Made by a program: the position numbers and the translations under genes
The notes under the pieces: generated by a model
Database searches by the model: none
What the model was told of the DNA's origin: nothing
What the model saw: only the letters and a program-made list of their open reading frames with translations
Part shown: one piece after another, positions 9,099 to 18,019 of the stretch
Position numbering within the stretch: position 1 is the first letter of the stretch
Layout of the letters: each line of letters starts with the position of its first letter
Assembly (NCBI GenBank): GCA_963827545.1
Contig: CAWHBI010000028.1
Location: 186,001 to 250,000 of the forward strand
From: AWTP1-13 sp963827545
Lineage (GTDB): Bacteria; Pseudomonadota; Alphaproteobacteria; Rhizobiales; Hyphomicrobiaceae
Direction of reading: 5' to 3'
DNA: 64,000 nucleotides

Positions 9099-9144
9099 AA
9101 TTAATGATCGTCATCGGGACGAATTAATGATCGTCATCGGGACG
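9099..9144 (+). repeat. Exact 23-bp tandem duplication spanning the higB start codon
   Basis: Bases 9099-9121 and 9122-9144 are identical. Each copy contains the ATG and first codons of higB. The first copy therefore makes a 7-codon upstream frame, MIVIGTN, which ends in TAA at 9125-9127. That stop shares its last A with the ATG of higB (TAATG). Confidence 0.85.
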
Positions 9145-9438
9145 GATGTGGTCGAACGCTATCTGGCGGATCACGCCGGCCATAAAGGGATCAAAGCAGC
9201 GCGATCGCAATATGAAGCCTGGCTCGCCATTGTGTCCCGCGCCGATTGGCGCAATCCGGAGGATGTCAAGGCGTCGTATCCGAAGGTGAGCATTCTCAAG
9301 GCTGGCCGGGTCGTTTTCAATATCAAAGGCAACGACTACCGGTTGGTGGCCGCCGTTCAGTATCGGGCAGGAGCCATCGCGATCCGTTTCTTCGGCAGTC
9401 ATGCAGAGTACGACAGGATTGATGCGGAGACCGTGTGA
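9127..9438 (+). CDS. higB: HigB-family toxin (mRNA interferase)
   Basis: A 103-residue toxin of the HigB family (RelE-like fold), whose members cut mRNA, usually on the ribosome. Family features include the N-terminal helices with KGIKAARSQYEAWLAIV, then the strand-rich core GRVVFNIKGNDYRLVAAVQY and a C-terminal FFGSHAEYDRID. I start at the ATG at 9127, where homology begins. It lies in the second copy of a 23-bp duplication. The stop overlaps the antitoxin start (TGATG), and toxin-first order is standard for hig loci. Confidence 0.88.
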   Translation: MIVIGTDVVERYLADHAGHKGIKAARSQYEAWLAIVSRADWRNPEDVKASYPKVSILKAGRVVFNIKGNDYRLVAAVQYRAGAIAIRFFGSHAEYDRIDAETV

Positions 9439-9833
9439 TGGATGCGACCTTGATCGTGATCGACAGCGATGCAGAGCTTGCGCGCGCGCGCGCCCTCGTT
9501 GATCGGCTGTGGAACTCAGAAGCCCCAACTGATATCGCTCGGCTGCAGGCGCAGGCGCGCCTGATCGCTGCCTACGAGCAGGGCAAGTGGCCGCGGCGGC
9601 CCCCGAGCACGGCGGAACTGATCCGGCACCTCATGGATCAGCACGGACTTTCGCGGGCGGACATGGTCCCAATCCTGGGAACACCGAGCCGGGTCAGCGA
9701 GGTCCTGCGGGGCAAGAAGGAGCTGAGCATGGCAATGGTACAACGGCTGCGTGCGCGCTTCGGCGTGCCCGCCGACCTTCTCATGCCGCTTCCCAAACAG
9801 GCGCGGCGCGCGACGAAACGGGCCGCAGCCTGA
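9438..9833 (+). CDS. higA: HigA-family antitoxin (XRE-type DNA-binding protein)
   Basis: The partner of HigB: it should neutralise the toxin and repress the operon. The N-terminal part is helical (ALVDRLWNSE...). The C-terminal half is a Cro/CI helix-turn-helix, visible as LIRHLMDQHGLSRADMVPILG then PSRVSEVLRGKKELS, ending in a basic tail. A GTG three bases earlier (9435) is an alternative start. The 4-bp overlap with higB implies coupled translation. Convergent with cfa downstream. Confidence 0.88.
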   Translation: MDATLIVIDSDAELARARALVDRLWNSEAPTDIARLQAQARLIAAYEQGKWPRRPPSTAELIRHLMDQHGLSRADMVPILGTPSRVSEVLRGKKELSMAMVQRLRARFGVPADLLMPLPKQARRATKRAAA

Positions 9834-9920
9834 TAGAACCGCAGCACTTCCGACGACCTGCGGCTGCTCCGGGCACGGTCCGCAAACGAACAGTGCTCAT
9901 CTTCATCGACCCTGGTGCGC

Positions 9921-11189
9921 CTATTCGCCGGCCATGCGCTGCCTTGCCGGCACGCCCGCCTCGCCGGCCATCAGCCGGCGCTCATCGCTGAACATGTAGT
10001 CGCGGGTGATGGGGAGGGCGTCTATCTTCTTCGTGAGCTGCAGCTGGAAGACCGTCAGGCCGCTGTGGCGGAAGGCTGCCTCGCAGGCCTGCAGATAGAA
10101 CTCCCACATGCGGCAGAAGCGGTCGTCGTAGCGCGCGGGGTCGAGCTGGCGCACGCGCTCGCGATTGAGCTGGAAGCGCCGGTTCCATTCCTTGAGCGTC
10201 GTTGCATAGTGCAGACGCAAGCTCTCGAAGTCTGCGAGCCAGTAGTCCTGCTTCTCGAGCACCGGCGCCAGCTGGGATAGCGCAGGCAGGTAGGCGCCCG
10301 GGAAAATGTTGCGTCGCATCCACACGTTGATCGGAGTCGGGGGCGTCTGGCGCCCGATCGTGTGCAGCAGCGCGACGCCGTCCTCGGTGAGCAGCTGGCC
10401 GAGGCGCGAGAAGAAGCGCCGGTAGTGCGGACGCCCAACGTGCTCGAACATGCCGATGGAGACGATGCGATCGAACGGTCCGGGCGTGTGGCGGTAGTCC
10501 TCGAGCCTGAAGTCGACAAGACGCGCGACGCCTTGCCGGGTGGCGCGCTCGCGCGCGATCTTGAGCTGCTCTGTGCTGAGCGTGATCCCGGTGACGTGCA
10601 CGCCATAATTGCGCGCCAGATACAAGGCCATGCCACCAAAGCCGCAGCCGATGTCGAGCACGCGATGGCCCGGCCGCAGATCGAGCTTGGCGGCAATGTG
10701 GCGCTTCTTGGCTTCCTGCGCGTCCTCGAGCGTGAGCTCCCGGTTGGCGAAGTACGCGCATGAGTATTGCAGGTCGTCGTCGAGGAAGCAGCGATAGAAA
10801 TCCGCTGGGTGATCGTAGTGATGATGCACATTGCGGCGCGCCCGCCGCGGCAGGTTGACGACCTCCGCAAGGCGCGTGAGCTCCTCGAAGCGTCGCTTTA
10901 GCCCGCCGCCAGCGCTGTGGGAGGCTAGTTGCTCGTTGATGAGCAGGAGATTGAGGAAGTCGGACAGCTGCCCATCGACAACGGTCAGGGTGCCGTCGAC
11001 GTATGCCCGTCCCACATGGAGCGTCGGGTAGAGCGCCAGGCGCCGATAGAGCGTGGGGTCGTGGAGGCGGATCGTGGAGCCGGGGCGGGAGCCGCTGATC
11101 CCGAACTCGTGGACGCGCCCGGTGTGGTCGACCACGCGCAGATGGCCTCGGCGCACAAACCGGTGGAGGAGCAAACGCAGGGGGAACAC
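9921..11189 (-). CDS. cfa: Cyclopropane-fatty-acyl-phospholipid synthase
   Basis: A SAM-dependent methyltransferase that turns unsaturated acyl chains of membrane phospholipids into cyclopropane chains, typically on entry to stationary phase or in acid. It has the full domain set: an N-terminal lipid-binding region, HHHYDHPADFY, the cysteine in YSCAYF, SAM motif I VLDIGCGFGG, and the C-terminal RMWEFYL. I prefer the GTG at 11189, which has GGAG upstream and gives a family-like N-terminus (FPLRLLLHRFV). A TTG at 11213 is possible. It appears to be a single-gene unit. Confidence 0.93.
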   Translation of the reverse strand: MFPLRLLLHRFVRRGHLRVVDHTGRVHEFGISGSRPGSTIRLHDPTLYRRLALYPTLHVGRAYVDGTLTVVDGQLSDFLNLLLINEQLASHSAGGGLKRRFEELTRLAEVVNLPRRARRNVHHHYDHPADFYRCFLDDDLQYSCAYFANRELTLEDAQEAKKRHIAAKLDLRPGHRVLDIGCGFGGMALYLARNYGVHVTGITLSTEQLKIARERATRQGVARLVDFRLEDYRHTPGPFDRIVSIGMFEHVGRPHYRRFFSRLGQLLTEDGVALLHTIGRQTPPTPINVWMRRNIFPGAYLPALSQLAPVLEKQDYWLADFESLRLHYATTLKEWNRRFQLNRERVRQLDPARYDDRFCRMWEFYLQACEAAFRHSGLTVFQLQLTKKIDALPITRDYMFSDERRLMAGEAGVPARQRMAGE

Positions 11190-11342
11190 GGGCTCTACTC
11201 CGTATTGGTTCAATCTATGTTAGCGCCATTTATCGTTGGTTCAACCACCTATGCTTAACCGCAGGGCTCGAATGGGTTATGCAAGGCGGCGCCGACCGGG
11301 CGCCACCTCTCGACTTTCTGGGACAAGCTGTGGTTAACGCCG

Positions 11343-11954
11343 CTACCGCGCTTTCGGTTGCGTGTCCGTGGTTTCGCCTTCCCCCTCTTCGTGTTGCCGG
11401 GCCAGCGCCTCCTCCTCGAACACCACGTCGGGATTGAAGGTCTCGATCTGGACCGCCTCGTCCTTGACCACCGTCACGTCCTCGCCGCGCGCCTGGCGCT
11501 CGGCCTCCTCCTCGGTGCGCGCCACATTGAGGGACACCTGCACGATGACCTCCGGATGCAGCGCAATCCTGGTCGGGTGGAGGCCAAGAGCCTTGATGGG
11601 CCGGTCGAGCACGATCTGGCGGCGGTCGACGGTGAAACCGCCGGCAGTGATGGTCTCGGCGATGTCGCGCGTGGTGACCGAGCCGTAGAGCTGGCCGGTG
11701 TCGCCGGCCTGGCGGATGGCGATGAAGCTCTTGCCGCCGAGCTTGGCGGCGACCGCCTCCGCCTCCTTTTTCAGCTCGAGGTCGCGGGCCTCGAGCTGGG
11801 AGCGGTTGGCCTCGAAGCGCGCGAGGTTCTCCTTGGTGGCCCGCAGCGCCTTTTTCTGCGGCAGGAGAAAGTTACGGGCATAGCCGTTCTTGACGTTGAC
11901 GACGTCGCCCATCTGGCCGAGGCGGCCGATACGTTCGAGCAGGATGACTTGCAT
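11343..11954 (-). CDS. rplI: 50S ribosomal protein L9
   Basis: Two-domain L9: an N-terminal rRNA-binding domain (MQVILLERIGRLGQMGDVV, NGYARNFLLP), a long connecting helix rich in E/K/A, and a C-terminal domain (GKSFIAIRQAGDTGQLYGSVT). An acidic 50-residue tail extends beyond the usual bacterial end, common in this order. Last gene of rpsF-rpsR-DUF2232-rplI. Confidence 0.97.
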   Translation of the reverse strand: MQVILLERIGRLGQMGDVVNVKNGYARNFLLPQKKALRATKENLARFEANRSQLEARDLELKKEAEAVAAKLGGKSFIAIRQAGDTGQLYGSVTTRDIAETITAGGFTVDRRQIVLDRPIKALGLHPTRIALHPEVIVQVSLNVARTEEEAERQARGEDVTVVKDEAVQIETFNPDVVFEEEALARQHEEGEGETTDTQPKAR

Positions 11955-11981
11955 GGGATGCTCCGTTGCTTGTGATGAGTA

Positions 11982-12926
11982 TCAGGTTGAAGGCGGGGAC
12001 GAGCCCAGGCGCTGCTTCAGCCCGAAGGTCGAGTCGAGCAGGCCGGCGAACGCCACCAGGGGCATGAAAAAGGGCCAAAGGAAAAACAAGCCGAGGTAGA
12101 CCAGCCAGACGAGCCAGGGGGCGCGCTGTCTCGCCACGAAGTGCGTCAGCGCGAGGCCGGCCAGCAGATACGCGCCCAGAAATGCCCCGGCGAAACTGGT
12201 GCCGATGACGCCAAGCGTGCCCGCGGCATTGGTCGCGAGCAGCGCGAGTACGAGCAGAAGCGGGAACCCCGGCGGATAGGTCAGGGCGGCAATGTCGGGC
12301 CAGTCGCGCCCCAGACGTCCAGAGGCGAGCGCGATGCGACCGGCCAGATAGAGGTTGAGCGTGCAAACGCACAGCCACTGGACGGCAAAACCGGCGGGCA
12401 GAAGAAAGAGTGCCCATTCGGTCTGCTCCGCCAGCTGCTGCTCCGTCAGCTGCGCGCCGGGTTGCATCCATCGCTTGGAGAATTGCTGCAGGACCTCGAC
12501 CATCAGCGGACGCAGGCTCTCGTAGCTCCCGCCGATGAGGGGCAGCAGCATCACCGGCAAGGCGCCCGCATAGATCGCCATCCCGGCCATCAGGCGTCCC
12601 GCGGGATACCATTCGCGCAGCGACGGGTCCCGCGGATCGGGCCGGCTCAAATAGGCCAGATAGGCTGCGAGCGCGACCGGAGCCCCAAGCGCCAGCGCAT
12701 AGCCAAGCGCCATCGTGCCGTTGACGACGATGCCTACCACGAGCGCGCCGCCGACGGCGCCAAGGGCGGCGGGGAGCCACCCCCATCCGAAGCCCGCGAC
12801 CAGGGAGGGCAGCGGGGTCAGGACGAGCAGGATCGGGCGAAGCAGGGGGCCCCCGCGGGCCGCCGAATAGAACAGCAGCGCCGAAACGAGGCCGGAGCCG
12901 AGGCCGATGAGGAGACCGTAGGGCAT
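11982..12926 (-). CDS. DUF2232 multi-pass membrane protein
   Basis: A hydrophobic protein with about seven to eight predicted spans, of the DUF2232 family. It is regularly found between rpsR and rplI in Hyphomicrobiales, which supports the call as much as its sequence. The function is not established. I start at the ATG at 12926 (MPYGLLIGLGSG), directly before the first span. An ATG at 12986 would add a 20-residue polar leader and cannot be excluded. It ends about 27 bp before rplI, so the two are probably co-transcribed. Confidence 0.85.
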   Translation of the reverse strand: MPYGLLIGLGSGLVSALLFYSAARGGPLLRPILLVLTPLPSLVAGFGWGWLPAALGAVGGALVVGIVVNGTMALGYALALGAPVALAAYLAYLSRPDPRDPSLREWYPAGRLMAGMAIYAGALPVMLLPLIGGSYESLRPLMVEVLQQFSKRWMQPGAQLTEQQLAEQTEWALFLLPAGFAVQWLCVCTLNLYLAGRIALASGRLGRDWPDIAALTYPPGFPLLLVLALLATNAAGTLGVIGTSFAGAFLGAYLLAGLALTHFVARQRAPWLVWLVYLGLFFLWPFFMPLVAFAGLLDSTFGLKQRLGSSPPST

Positions 12927-13036
12927 GTCTTCAGCTGTCCCGCCGTGGCGGTTAGAGACGGCCGTTCCGTCCCAACCCTTCGACATGAGGTGCGGCCGAC
13001 TAGCCTCTCCGGCCGCCCCTCTATTTGTTCGCTCGC

Positions 13037-13285
13037 CTACTTGATCAGATAGGGCAGCAGCCCCAGAAACCGCGCGCGCTTGATGGCCTTGGCCAGCTCA
13101 CGCTGCTTCTTTGCCGATACCGCGGTGATCCGGCTCGGCACGATCTTGCCGCGCTCGGACACGTAGCGCCCAAGCAGGCGCGCGTCCTTGTAGTCGATCT
13201 TGGGCGCGCTATCCCCGGAGAACGGGCAGGTCTTGCGGCGGCGATGGAAGGGCCGGCGGGCGGGGATGGTTGCGACGTCTGACAT
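13037..13285 (-). CDS. rpsR: 30S ribosomal protein S18
   Basis: Eighty-two residues with the conserved core KTCPFSGDSAPKIDYKD, LLGRYVSERGKIVPSRIT and KAIKRARFLGLLPY. S18 forms a heterodimer with S6 on the platform of the small subunit, and the two genes are adjacent here, separated by 3 bp. Confidence 0.97.
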   Translation of the reverse strand: MSDVATIPARRPFHRRRKTCPFSGDSAPKIDYKDARLLGRYVSERGKIVPSRITAVSAKKQRELAKAIKRARFLGLLPYLIK

Positions 13286-13288
13286 GGC

Positions 13289-13906
13289 TTAGCTGGTGCT
13301 TTCAGTATCGGTGGCTGGTGTATCGGTGGCTGCTGGAGTATCGGTGGCTGCTGGAGTATCGGTGGCTGGGATTGTGCTATCGCGTTGCTCGCGGGGTGGA
13401 CGCGGTCCGCGCGGCGGGCGGTCGCCGTCGCCCCCCTCGCGGTCGCGGCGGAACCCGCCCCCGCCACCTCCACGATCGCTGCGGAAACCGCCGCCACCGC
13501 GGAAACCACCGCCACCGCCTCCACGGAAGCCGCCACGGTCGCCGCGGAAGCCGCCGCGATCCCCGTCACGCCGGTCGTCACGGTCGGTCTTGCGCATCTG
13601 GATGGAGGGCTCCGCCTCGTGCGCATCGACCCGCACCGTGATGAAGCGGATGACGTCTGGGGAGAGCCCCATGCGCCGCTCCATCTCGGCGACCGCGGCC
13701 GGCGGTGCATCGAGGTTCATCAGCGAATAGTGGGCCTTGCGGTTCTTCTTGATCTTGAAGGCGAGCGGCTTGACGCCCCAATACTCGGTCTTGCCGATCT
13801 TGCCCCCGCCTTCCGTGATGACGTCGGTGTATTCCTTCGTCAGGGCCTCGACCTGGGCCTGCGAAATGTCCTGGCGCGCCAGGAATACATGCTCATAGAG
13901 CGGCAT
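13289..13906 (-). CDS. rpsF: 30S ribosomal protein S6 with long RGG and TDTPAA tail
   Basis: The first 100 residues are ordinary S6 (MPLYEHVFLARQDISQ... through VRVDAHEAEPS). The start at 13906 has a good SD (AAGGAAAGG) and matches the family; a longer frame to 13990 is not needed. After the globular domain comes a tail of roughly 100 residues. It opens with Gly/Arg-rich RGGFRG-type repeats and ends with three TDTPAA-like repeats encoded by an 18-bp tandem DNA repeat (about 13304-13369). Glycine/arginine tails on S6 occur in this order. The tail is probably disordered and RNA-binding, which is inference. Confidence 0.95.
   Translation of the reverse strand: MPLYEHVFLARQDISQAQVEALTKEYTDVITEGGGKIGKTEYWGVKPLAFKIKKNRKAHYSLMNLDAPPAAVAEMERRMGLSPDVIRFITVRVDAHEAEPSIQMRKTDRDDRRDGDRGGFRGDRGGFRGGGGGGFRGGGGFRSDRGGGGGGFRRDREGGDGDRPPRGPRPPREQRDSTIPATDTPAATDTPAATDTPATDTESTS
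13304..13369. repeat. 18-bp tandem repeat within the 3' end of rpsF
   Basis: The plus strand repeats GTATCGGTGGCT followed by GCTGGA or a shorter variant, four times in all. On the coding strand this gives the TDTPAA repeats at the C-terminus of S6. The number of units is likely to vary between strains. Confidence 0.7.
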
Positions 13907-14282
13907 GCGTTGCCTTTCCTTCGGTGCTGTCCGATCCGGCGCAAAGCCCCTTTTGGGCCCGGGCGCGGGGAACCGCGCGGAAAGGCCCACAGGACCCGAA
14001 AGAGCGAAGACACCGAGAGCCGGGCACCAGCGCCCTCCACCCCTTACAGTGGGGCGGCTCCCGTTCAGCCTCCAGCCGGAGCGGGTGACGCGCGAGTTAT
14101 ACGCACAATGCCCGAGGCCGCAAGCGAAAATCGGTGTGCCGCAGCGTGCTGGCCGGCGCCAAGTCTCAGCAACAGATGTTCACTCCGCCAGGCCCCGGCC
14201 ATCTTGCAGCGCTCGCAGCCTTGACAGAGCGGCCCGCGCTGTGGCTAAGGCCCCGATTGGGTCGGCAACTTGGTCGCGCATG
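13907..14282. other. Divergent promoter region between rpsF and fabD
   Basis: A 376-bp gap between divergent operons. On the fabD side there is a TTGACA at 14221-14226 with GCTAAG 17 bp later. No obvious promoter stands out on the rpsF side. No leader hairpin of the type that binds ribosomal proteins was clear by eye. Confidence 0.4.
14221..14249 (+). promoter_or_regulatory. Candidate promoter for the fab cluster
   Basis: TTGACA (14221-14226), a 17-bp spacer and GCTAAG (14244-14249) lie 34 bp upstream of the fabD start. The -35 is perfect and the -10 is weak. A start site here would leave a very short leader. Confidence 0.35.
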
Positions 14283-15230
14283 ATGGCCATCGCATTCGTT
14301 TTTCCAGGGCAGGGAAGCCAGGCCGTCGGCATGGGGGCCGAGCTCGCCAAGGCACATGCCAGTGCTCGTGCCGTGTTCGAAGAGGTCGATACGGCGCTTG
14401 GCCAGAAGCTCTCCGACATCATGTTCAGTGGTCCCCTGGAGACGCTGACGCTGACCGAGAATGCGCAGCCGGCCCTGATGGCTGTGTCACTGGCCCTCGT
14501 GCGCGTGCTCGAGGTCGAGAACGGCTTGAAGCTTGCCTCGAAGGTCAAGTACGTCGCCGGCCATTCGCTCGGGGAGTATTCCGCGCTTGCCGCCGTCGGC
14601 GCGCTCTCGATCGCGGATGCTGCGCGTCTGTTGAAGACCCGCGGGCGAGCCATGCAGGCGGCGGTGCCGGTCGGACAGGGCGCTATGGCCGCCCTGCTGG
14701 GCGTTGGCAAGGAGGTTGCCGAGAAGCTCGCCGCCGAGGCAGCGCAGGGCGAGATCTGCCAGCTCGCCAACGACAACGAGCCCACACAGGCCGTCATCTC
14801 CGGCGCCAAGAGCGCCATCGACCGCGCCGCACAGCTGGCCAAGGCGCACGGCGTGCGCCGCTTCATCCCGCTCAACGTCAGCGCGCCCTTCCATTGCGCC
14901 CTGATGCAGCCGGCGGCGGACACGATGGCGCAAGCGCTCGCACACGTCGAGATGAGGACGCCGGCAGTCCCGCTGATTGCCAACGTCCTGGCCGCGCCGA
15001 TTTCCAATCCTGCCGAGATCAGGCGGTGCCTCGTCGAGCAGGTCACCGGCACCGTGCGATGGCGCGAGAGCGTCGCGGCCATGGCCGCCCTGGGAATTAC
15101 CGATATCTACGAGATCGGTCCGGGCAAGGTGCTGGCGGGTTTGGCCAAGCGCATCGTGCCATCCTTGAACGCCACATCCATCGGCGCGCCGCAGGAGATC
15201 GCCGCCGCGCTGCCCTCGCTCACGCAATAG
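14283..15230 (+). CDS. fabD: Malonyl-CoA:ACP transacylase
   Basis: Moves malonyl groups from CoA to acyl carrier protein, supplying chain-extension units. The 315-residue protein begins MAIAFVFPGQGSQAVG. Catalytic S95 sits in GHSLGEYSA and H204 in SAPFHCALM. An ATG one codon earlier gives MMAIAF. It is followed after 8 bp by fabG, and the order fabD-fabG-acpP-fabF is the classical cluster. Confidence 0.97.
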   Translation: MAIAFVFPGQGSQAVGMGAELAKAHASARAVFEEVDTALGQKLSDIMFSGPLETLTLTENAQPALMAVSLALVRVLEVENGLKLASKVKYVAGHSLGEYSALAAVGALSIADAARLLKTRGRAMQAAVPVGQGAMAALLGVGKEVAEKLAAEAAQGEICQLANDNEPTQAVISGAKSAIDRAAQLAKAHGVRRFIPLNVSAPFHCALMQPAADTMAQALAHVEMRTPAVPLIANVLAAPISNPAEIRRCLVEQVTGTVRWRESVAAMAALGITDIYEIGPGKVLAGLAKRIVPSLNATSIGAPQEIAAALPSLTQ

Positions 15231-15238
15231 GGGACATC

Positions 15239-15982
15239 ATGTTCGAGTTGACCGACAAAACCGCTCTTGTCACGGGTGCCACGGGAGGCATCGGCGGCGC
15301 CATCGCCCGCGCGCTGCACAAGCGGGGTGCTGCCGTCGCCGTCTCCGGTCGCCAGAAGGACAAGCTCGACAAGCTGGCAGCCGAGCTCGGCAACCCTGCT
15401 CACGTGCTGCCCTGCGATCTGGGCGACAAGGCACAGGTTGCCAGGCTGATCGATGACGCCATCGCCAAGCTCGGGCGCCTCGACATCCTCGTCAACAACG
15501 CCGGCCTCACCAAGGACAACCTCTTCATGGTCATGAAGGACGAGCAGTGGGACGAGGTGATCGCGGTCAACCTCACCTCGACCTTCATGCTGATGCGCGC
15601 GGCGGCCCGGGCGATGATGCGCGCCAAGACCGGCTACGGACGCATCGTCAACATCTCCTCCGTCAGCGGCATCATCGGCAACCCCGGCCAGGGCAACTAT
15701 GCCGCTTCCAAGGCGGGCATGATTGGCATGTCGAAGTCGCTTGCCCGCGAGGTCGCTTCCCGTGGCATCACCGTGAACTGCATTGCGCCGGGGTTCATAT
15801 CCACGCCCATGACCGACGCGCTCAACGAAAAGCAGGTCGCCACCATCAAGGAGGCCATCCCCGCGCAGAAATTCGGGACCCCCGCCGATATCGCCGCCGC
15901 ATGCGTCTATTTGGCCTCGGCCGAGGCCAGCTACATGACCGGCCAGACCCTGCATGTGAACGGCGGCATGGTGATGATCTGA
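15239..15982 (+). CDS. fabG: 3-oxoacyl-ACP reductase
   Basis: A short-chain dehydrogenase that performs the first reduction of each fatty acid cycle with NADPH. It is 247 residues long, with cofactor motif TGATGGIG at 12-19, NNAG at 86-89, and the catalytic set S141, Y154, K158 (YAASK). The C-terminal half shows the usual FabG pattern (GRIVNISSV, ITVNCIAPGFI, TGQTLHVNGG). Confidence 0.97.
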   Translation: MFELTDKTALVTGATGGIGGAIARALHKRGAAVAVSGRQKDKLDKLAAELGNPAHVLPCDLGDKAQVARLIDDAIAKLGRLDILVNNAGLTKDNLFMVMKDEQWDEVIAVNLTSTFMLMRAAARAMMRAKTGYGRIVNISSVSGIIGNPGQGNYAASKAGMIGMSKSLAREVASRGITVNCIAPGFISTPMTDALNEKQVATIKEAIPAQKFGTPADIAAACVYLASAEASYMTGQTLHVNGGMVMI

Positions 15983-16006
15983 GGCTCGGAAAAGCCTGGA
16001 TAATTG

Positions 16007-16031
16007 GCGCTGGGACACGACTTTCCAGCGC
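16007..16031 (+). terminator. Inverted repeat after fabG
   Basis: GCGCTGG (16007-16013) and CCAGCGC (16025-16031) form a 7-bp stem with an 11-nt loop, shortly after the fabG stop. A weaker AGGCT/AGCCT hairpin precedes it. There is no T-run, so it may only attenuate, or help set the higher acpP level through a separate promoter in the 250-bp fabG-acpP gap. Confidence 0.3.
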
Positions 16032-16236
16032 TGGTCAAGGCGAATGAAGTGTGTTAACGAGCCCCTGATTTGCGTGTTCAACCGTGGGAAAACCGGGCCG
16101 GCGGGGGTGGGCTGTCGCCCCGCTGACGCTAACGCTGGCAGCATCTCTTGGGCTTCGGGCCGCGTCCCGACAGGTGCGATGCAAACGAAAGCAGCTTGGA
16201 TCAACGCATAGACAGGCCAGCCGAGGAAAGAGACCG

Positions 16237-16497
16237 ATGAGCGACGTCGCAGAGCGCGTGAAGAAGATCGTGGTCGAGCACCTGGGGGTGGAGGCCGACA
16301 AAGTTACGGACAACGCGAGCTTCATTGACGATCTGGGAGCTGACAGCTTGGATACCGTTGAGCTGGTTATGGCGTTCGAGGAGGAGTTCGGTTGCGAAAT
16401 CCCCGATGACGCTGCCGAGCAGATCCAGACCGTCGGCGACGCGGTGAAGTTTCTGGAGACGCACGCGAGCGCTGCGGGAACACCCCCGGCTTCATGA
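16237..16497 (+). CDS. acpP: Acyl carrier protein
   Basis: Eighty-six residues, acidic and helical. S37 in GADSLDTVELVM takes the 4'-phosphopantetheine arm. The start has a clear SD (GAGGAAAG). Carries growing acyl chains between the Fab enzymes and to lipid A and phospholipid synthesis. The gap upstream likely holds its own promoter, as ACP is needed in large amounts. Confidence 0.97.
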   Translation: MSDVAERVKKIVVEHLGVEADKVTDNASFIDDLGADSLDTVELVMAFEEEFGCEIPDDAAEQIQTVGDAVKFLETHASAAGTPPAS

Positions 16498-16606
16498 GGC
16501 GCAATTGACCCACCTCCATGCTGCAGGGTGCGCGGGCGGAGAGTGGCCGCGCATCCGCTCTCGATAGCATCCGCAAGGGGCCGGCAGAGCGAAGCTGGAC
16601 AAGCTA

Positions 16607-17875
16607 ATGTTGCGCCGCGTTGTCATCACTGGGCTTGGTCTCGTCACACCCCTGGGCTGCGGCGTCGAGGCGAGCTGGTCGCGGTTGCTCGAGAGCAAGA
16701 GCGGCGCGCGGCGCATCGAAGAGTTCGAAGTAAGCGACCTGACGTGCCAGATTGCGTGCTTCGTGCCGCGCGGTCCGCTCAGCGAAGGCAAGTTCAATCC
16801 CGACGATTGGATGGAGCCCAAGGAGCAGCGCAAGGTCGACGACTTCATCATCTTCGCCATGGGCGCGGCGCATCAGGCTCTGGATGATGCCGGCTGGAAG
16901 GCTGATACGCCGCAGAAGCAGGAGCGCACCGGCGTTCTCATCGGATCGGGGATCGGTGGCCTTGATGGCATTGCGCAGACGTCCCTGCTGCTAAAGGAAA
17001 AGGGCCCGCGCCGGGTCAGCCCGTTCTTCATCCCTGGACGCCTCATCAATTTGGCGTCCGGCTACGTGTCCATCAGGCACGGTCTCAGAGGACCCAACCA
17101 CGCCGTCGTCACGGCCTGCTCGACCGGCGCACACGCGATCGGCGACGCCGCACGCCTGATCGGGCTGGGCGACGCCGACGTGATGGTGGCCGGAGGCACC
17201 GAGAGCCCGATCTGCCGCTTGGCCGTCGCAGGCTTCGCCGCATGTCGAGCTCTATCGACCGGGTTCAACGATCGGCCCCCGCAAGCGTCGCGCCCATACG
17301 ACAAGGACCGCGACGGCTTCGTCATGGGCGAAGGGGCCGGCGTGGTGGTGCTGGAGAGCCTCGATCATGCAAAGACGCGAGGCGCACACATCTACGCCGA
17401 GGTCATCGGCTACGGACTTTCCGGTGACGCCTACCACATCACGGCGCCCGCCGAGAGCGGTGATGGTGCCTATCGGTGCATGCGCGCAGCGCTCAAGCGC
17501 GCCGAAATCGAGCCCAGCGACATCAACTACGTCAATGCGCACGGCACCTCGACACCCATGGGCGACGAGATCGAGCTGGGCGCGATCGAACGGTTGTTTG
17601 GCAACGCCGCCGGCAAGCTGGCGATGTCGTCCACCAAGTCGGCGATCGGGCATCTGCTGGGCGCTGCCGGCGCCGTTGAAGCCATCTTCTCGGTGCTCGC
17701 CATGCGCGACAACATCGCGCCGCCGACGCTCAATCTGGACAATCCGTCAGTCGAGACCGCGATCGACCTTGTTCCGCACCAAGCCAAGAAGCGTCAGATC
17801 GACACCGTGCTCTCCAACTCCTTCGGGTTTGGCGGCACTAATGCTTCGCTGGTGCTGCGACGCCTCGCGGCCTGA
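16607..17875 (+). CDS. fabF: 3-oxoacyl-ACP synthase II
   Basis: Condensing enzyme of chain elongation. 422 residues with the thiolase fold; active-site C171 (TACSTG), H312 (NAHGTSTPMGD) and H349 (AIGHLLGAAG). The C-terminal glycine-rich NSFGFGGTNASLV is typical. Co-oriented with acpP and mltG. Confidence 0.97.
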   Translation: MLRRVVITGLGLVTPLGCGVEASWSRLLESKSGARRIEEFEVSDLTCQIACFVPRGPLSEGKFNPDDWMEPKEQRKVDDFIIFAMGAAHQALDDAGWKADTPQKQERTGVLIGSGIGGLDGIAQTSLLLKEKGPRRVSPFFIPGRLINLASGYVSIRHGLRGPNHAVVTACSTGAHAIGDAARLIGLGDADVMVAGGTESPICRLAVAGFAACRALSTGFNDRPPQASRPYDKDRDGFVMGEGAGVVVLESLDHAKTRGAHIYAEVIGYGLSGDAYHITAPAESGDGAYRCMRAALKRAEIEPSDINYVNAHGTSTPMGDEIELGAIERLFGNAAGKLAMSSTKSAIGHLLGAAGAVEAIFSVLAMRDNIAPPTLNLDNPSVETAIDLVPHQAKKRQIDTVLSNSFGFGGTNASLVLRRLAA

Positions 17876-18019
17876 CGGGCGTCGCTCCCGCCTTGCACTG
17901 CTATCGTCCTTTCGCCACATTTACCCCCAAGCTTCGATCGGGAATCGATAGCCGGTGCGACTGAGCGCGCGTTTTTCCTGCTGCGGGGCCACGCGCCGCG
18001 CGCTTCAAGGAGCGGATCC

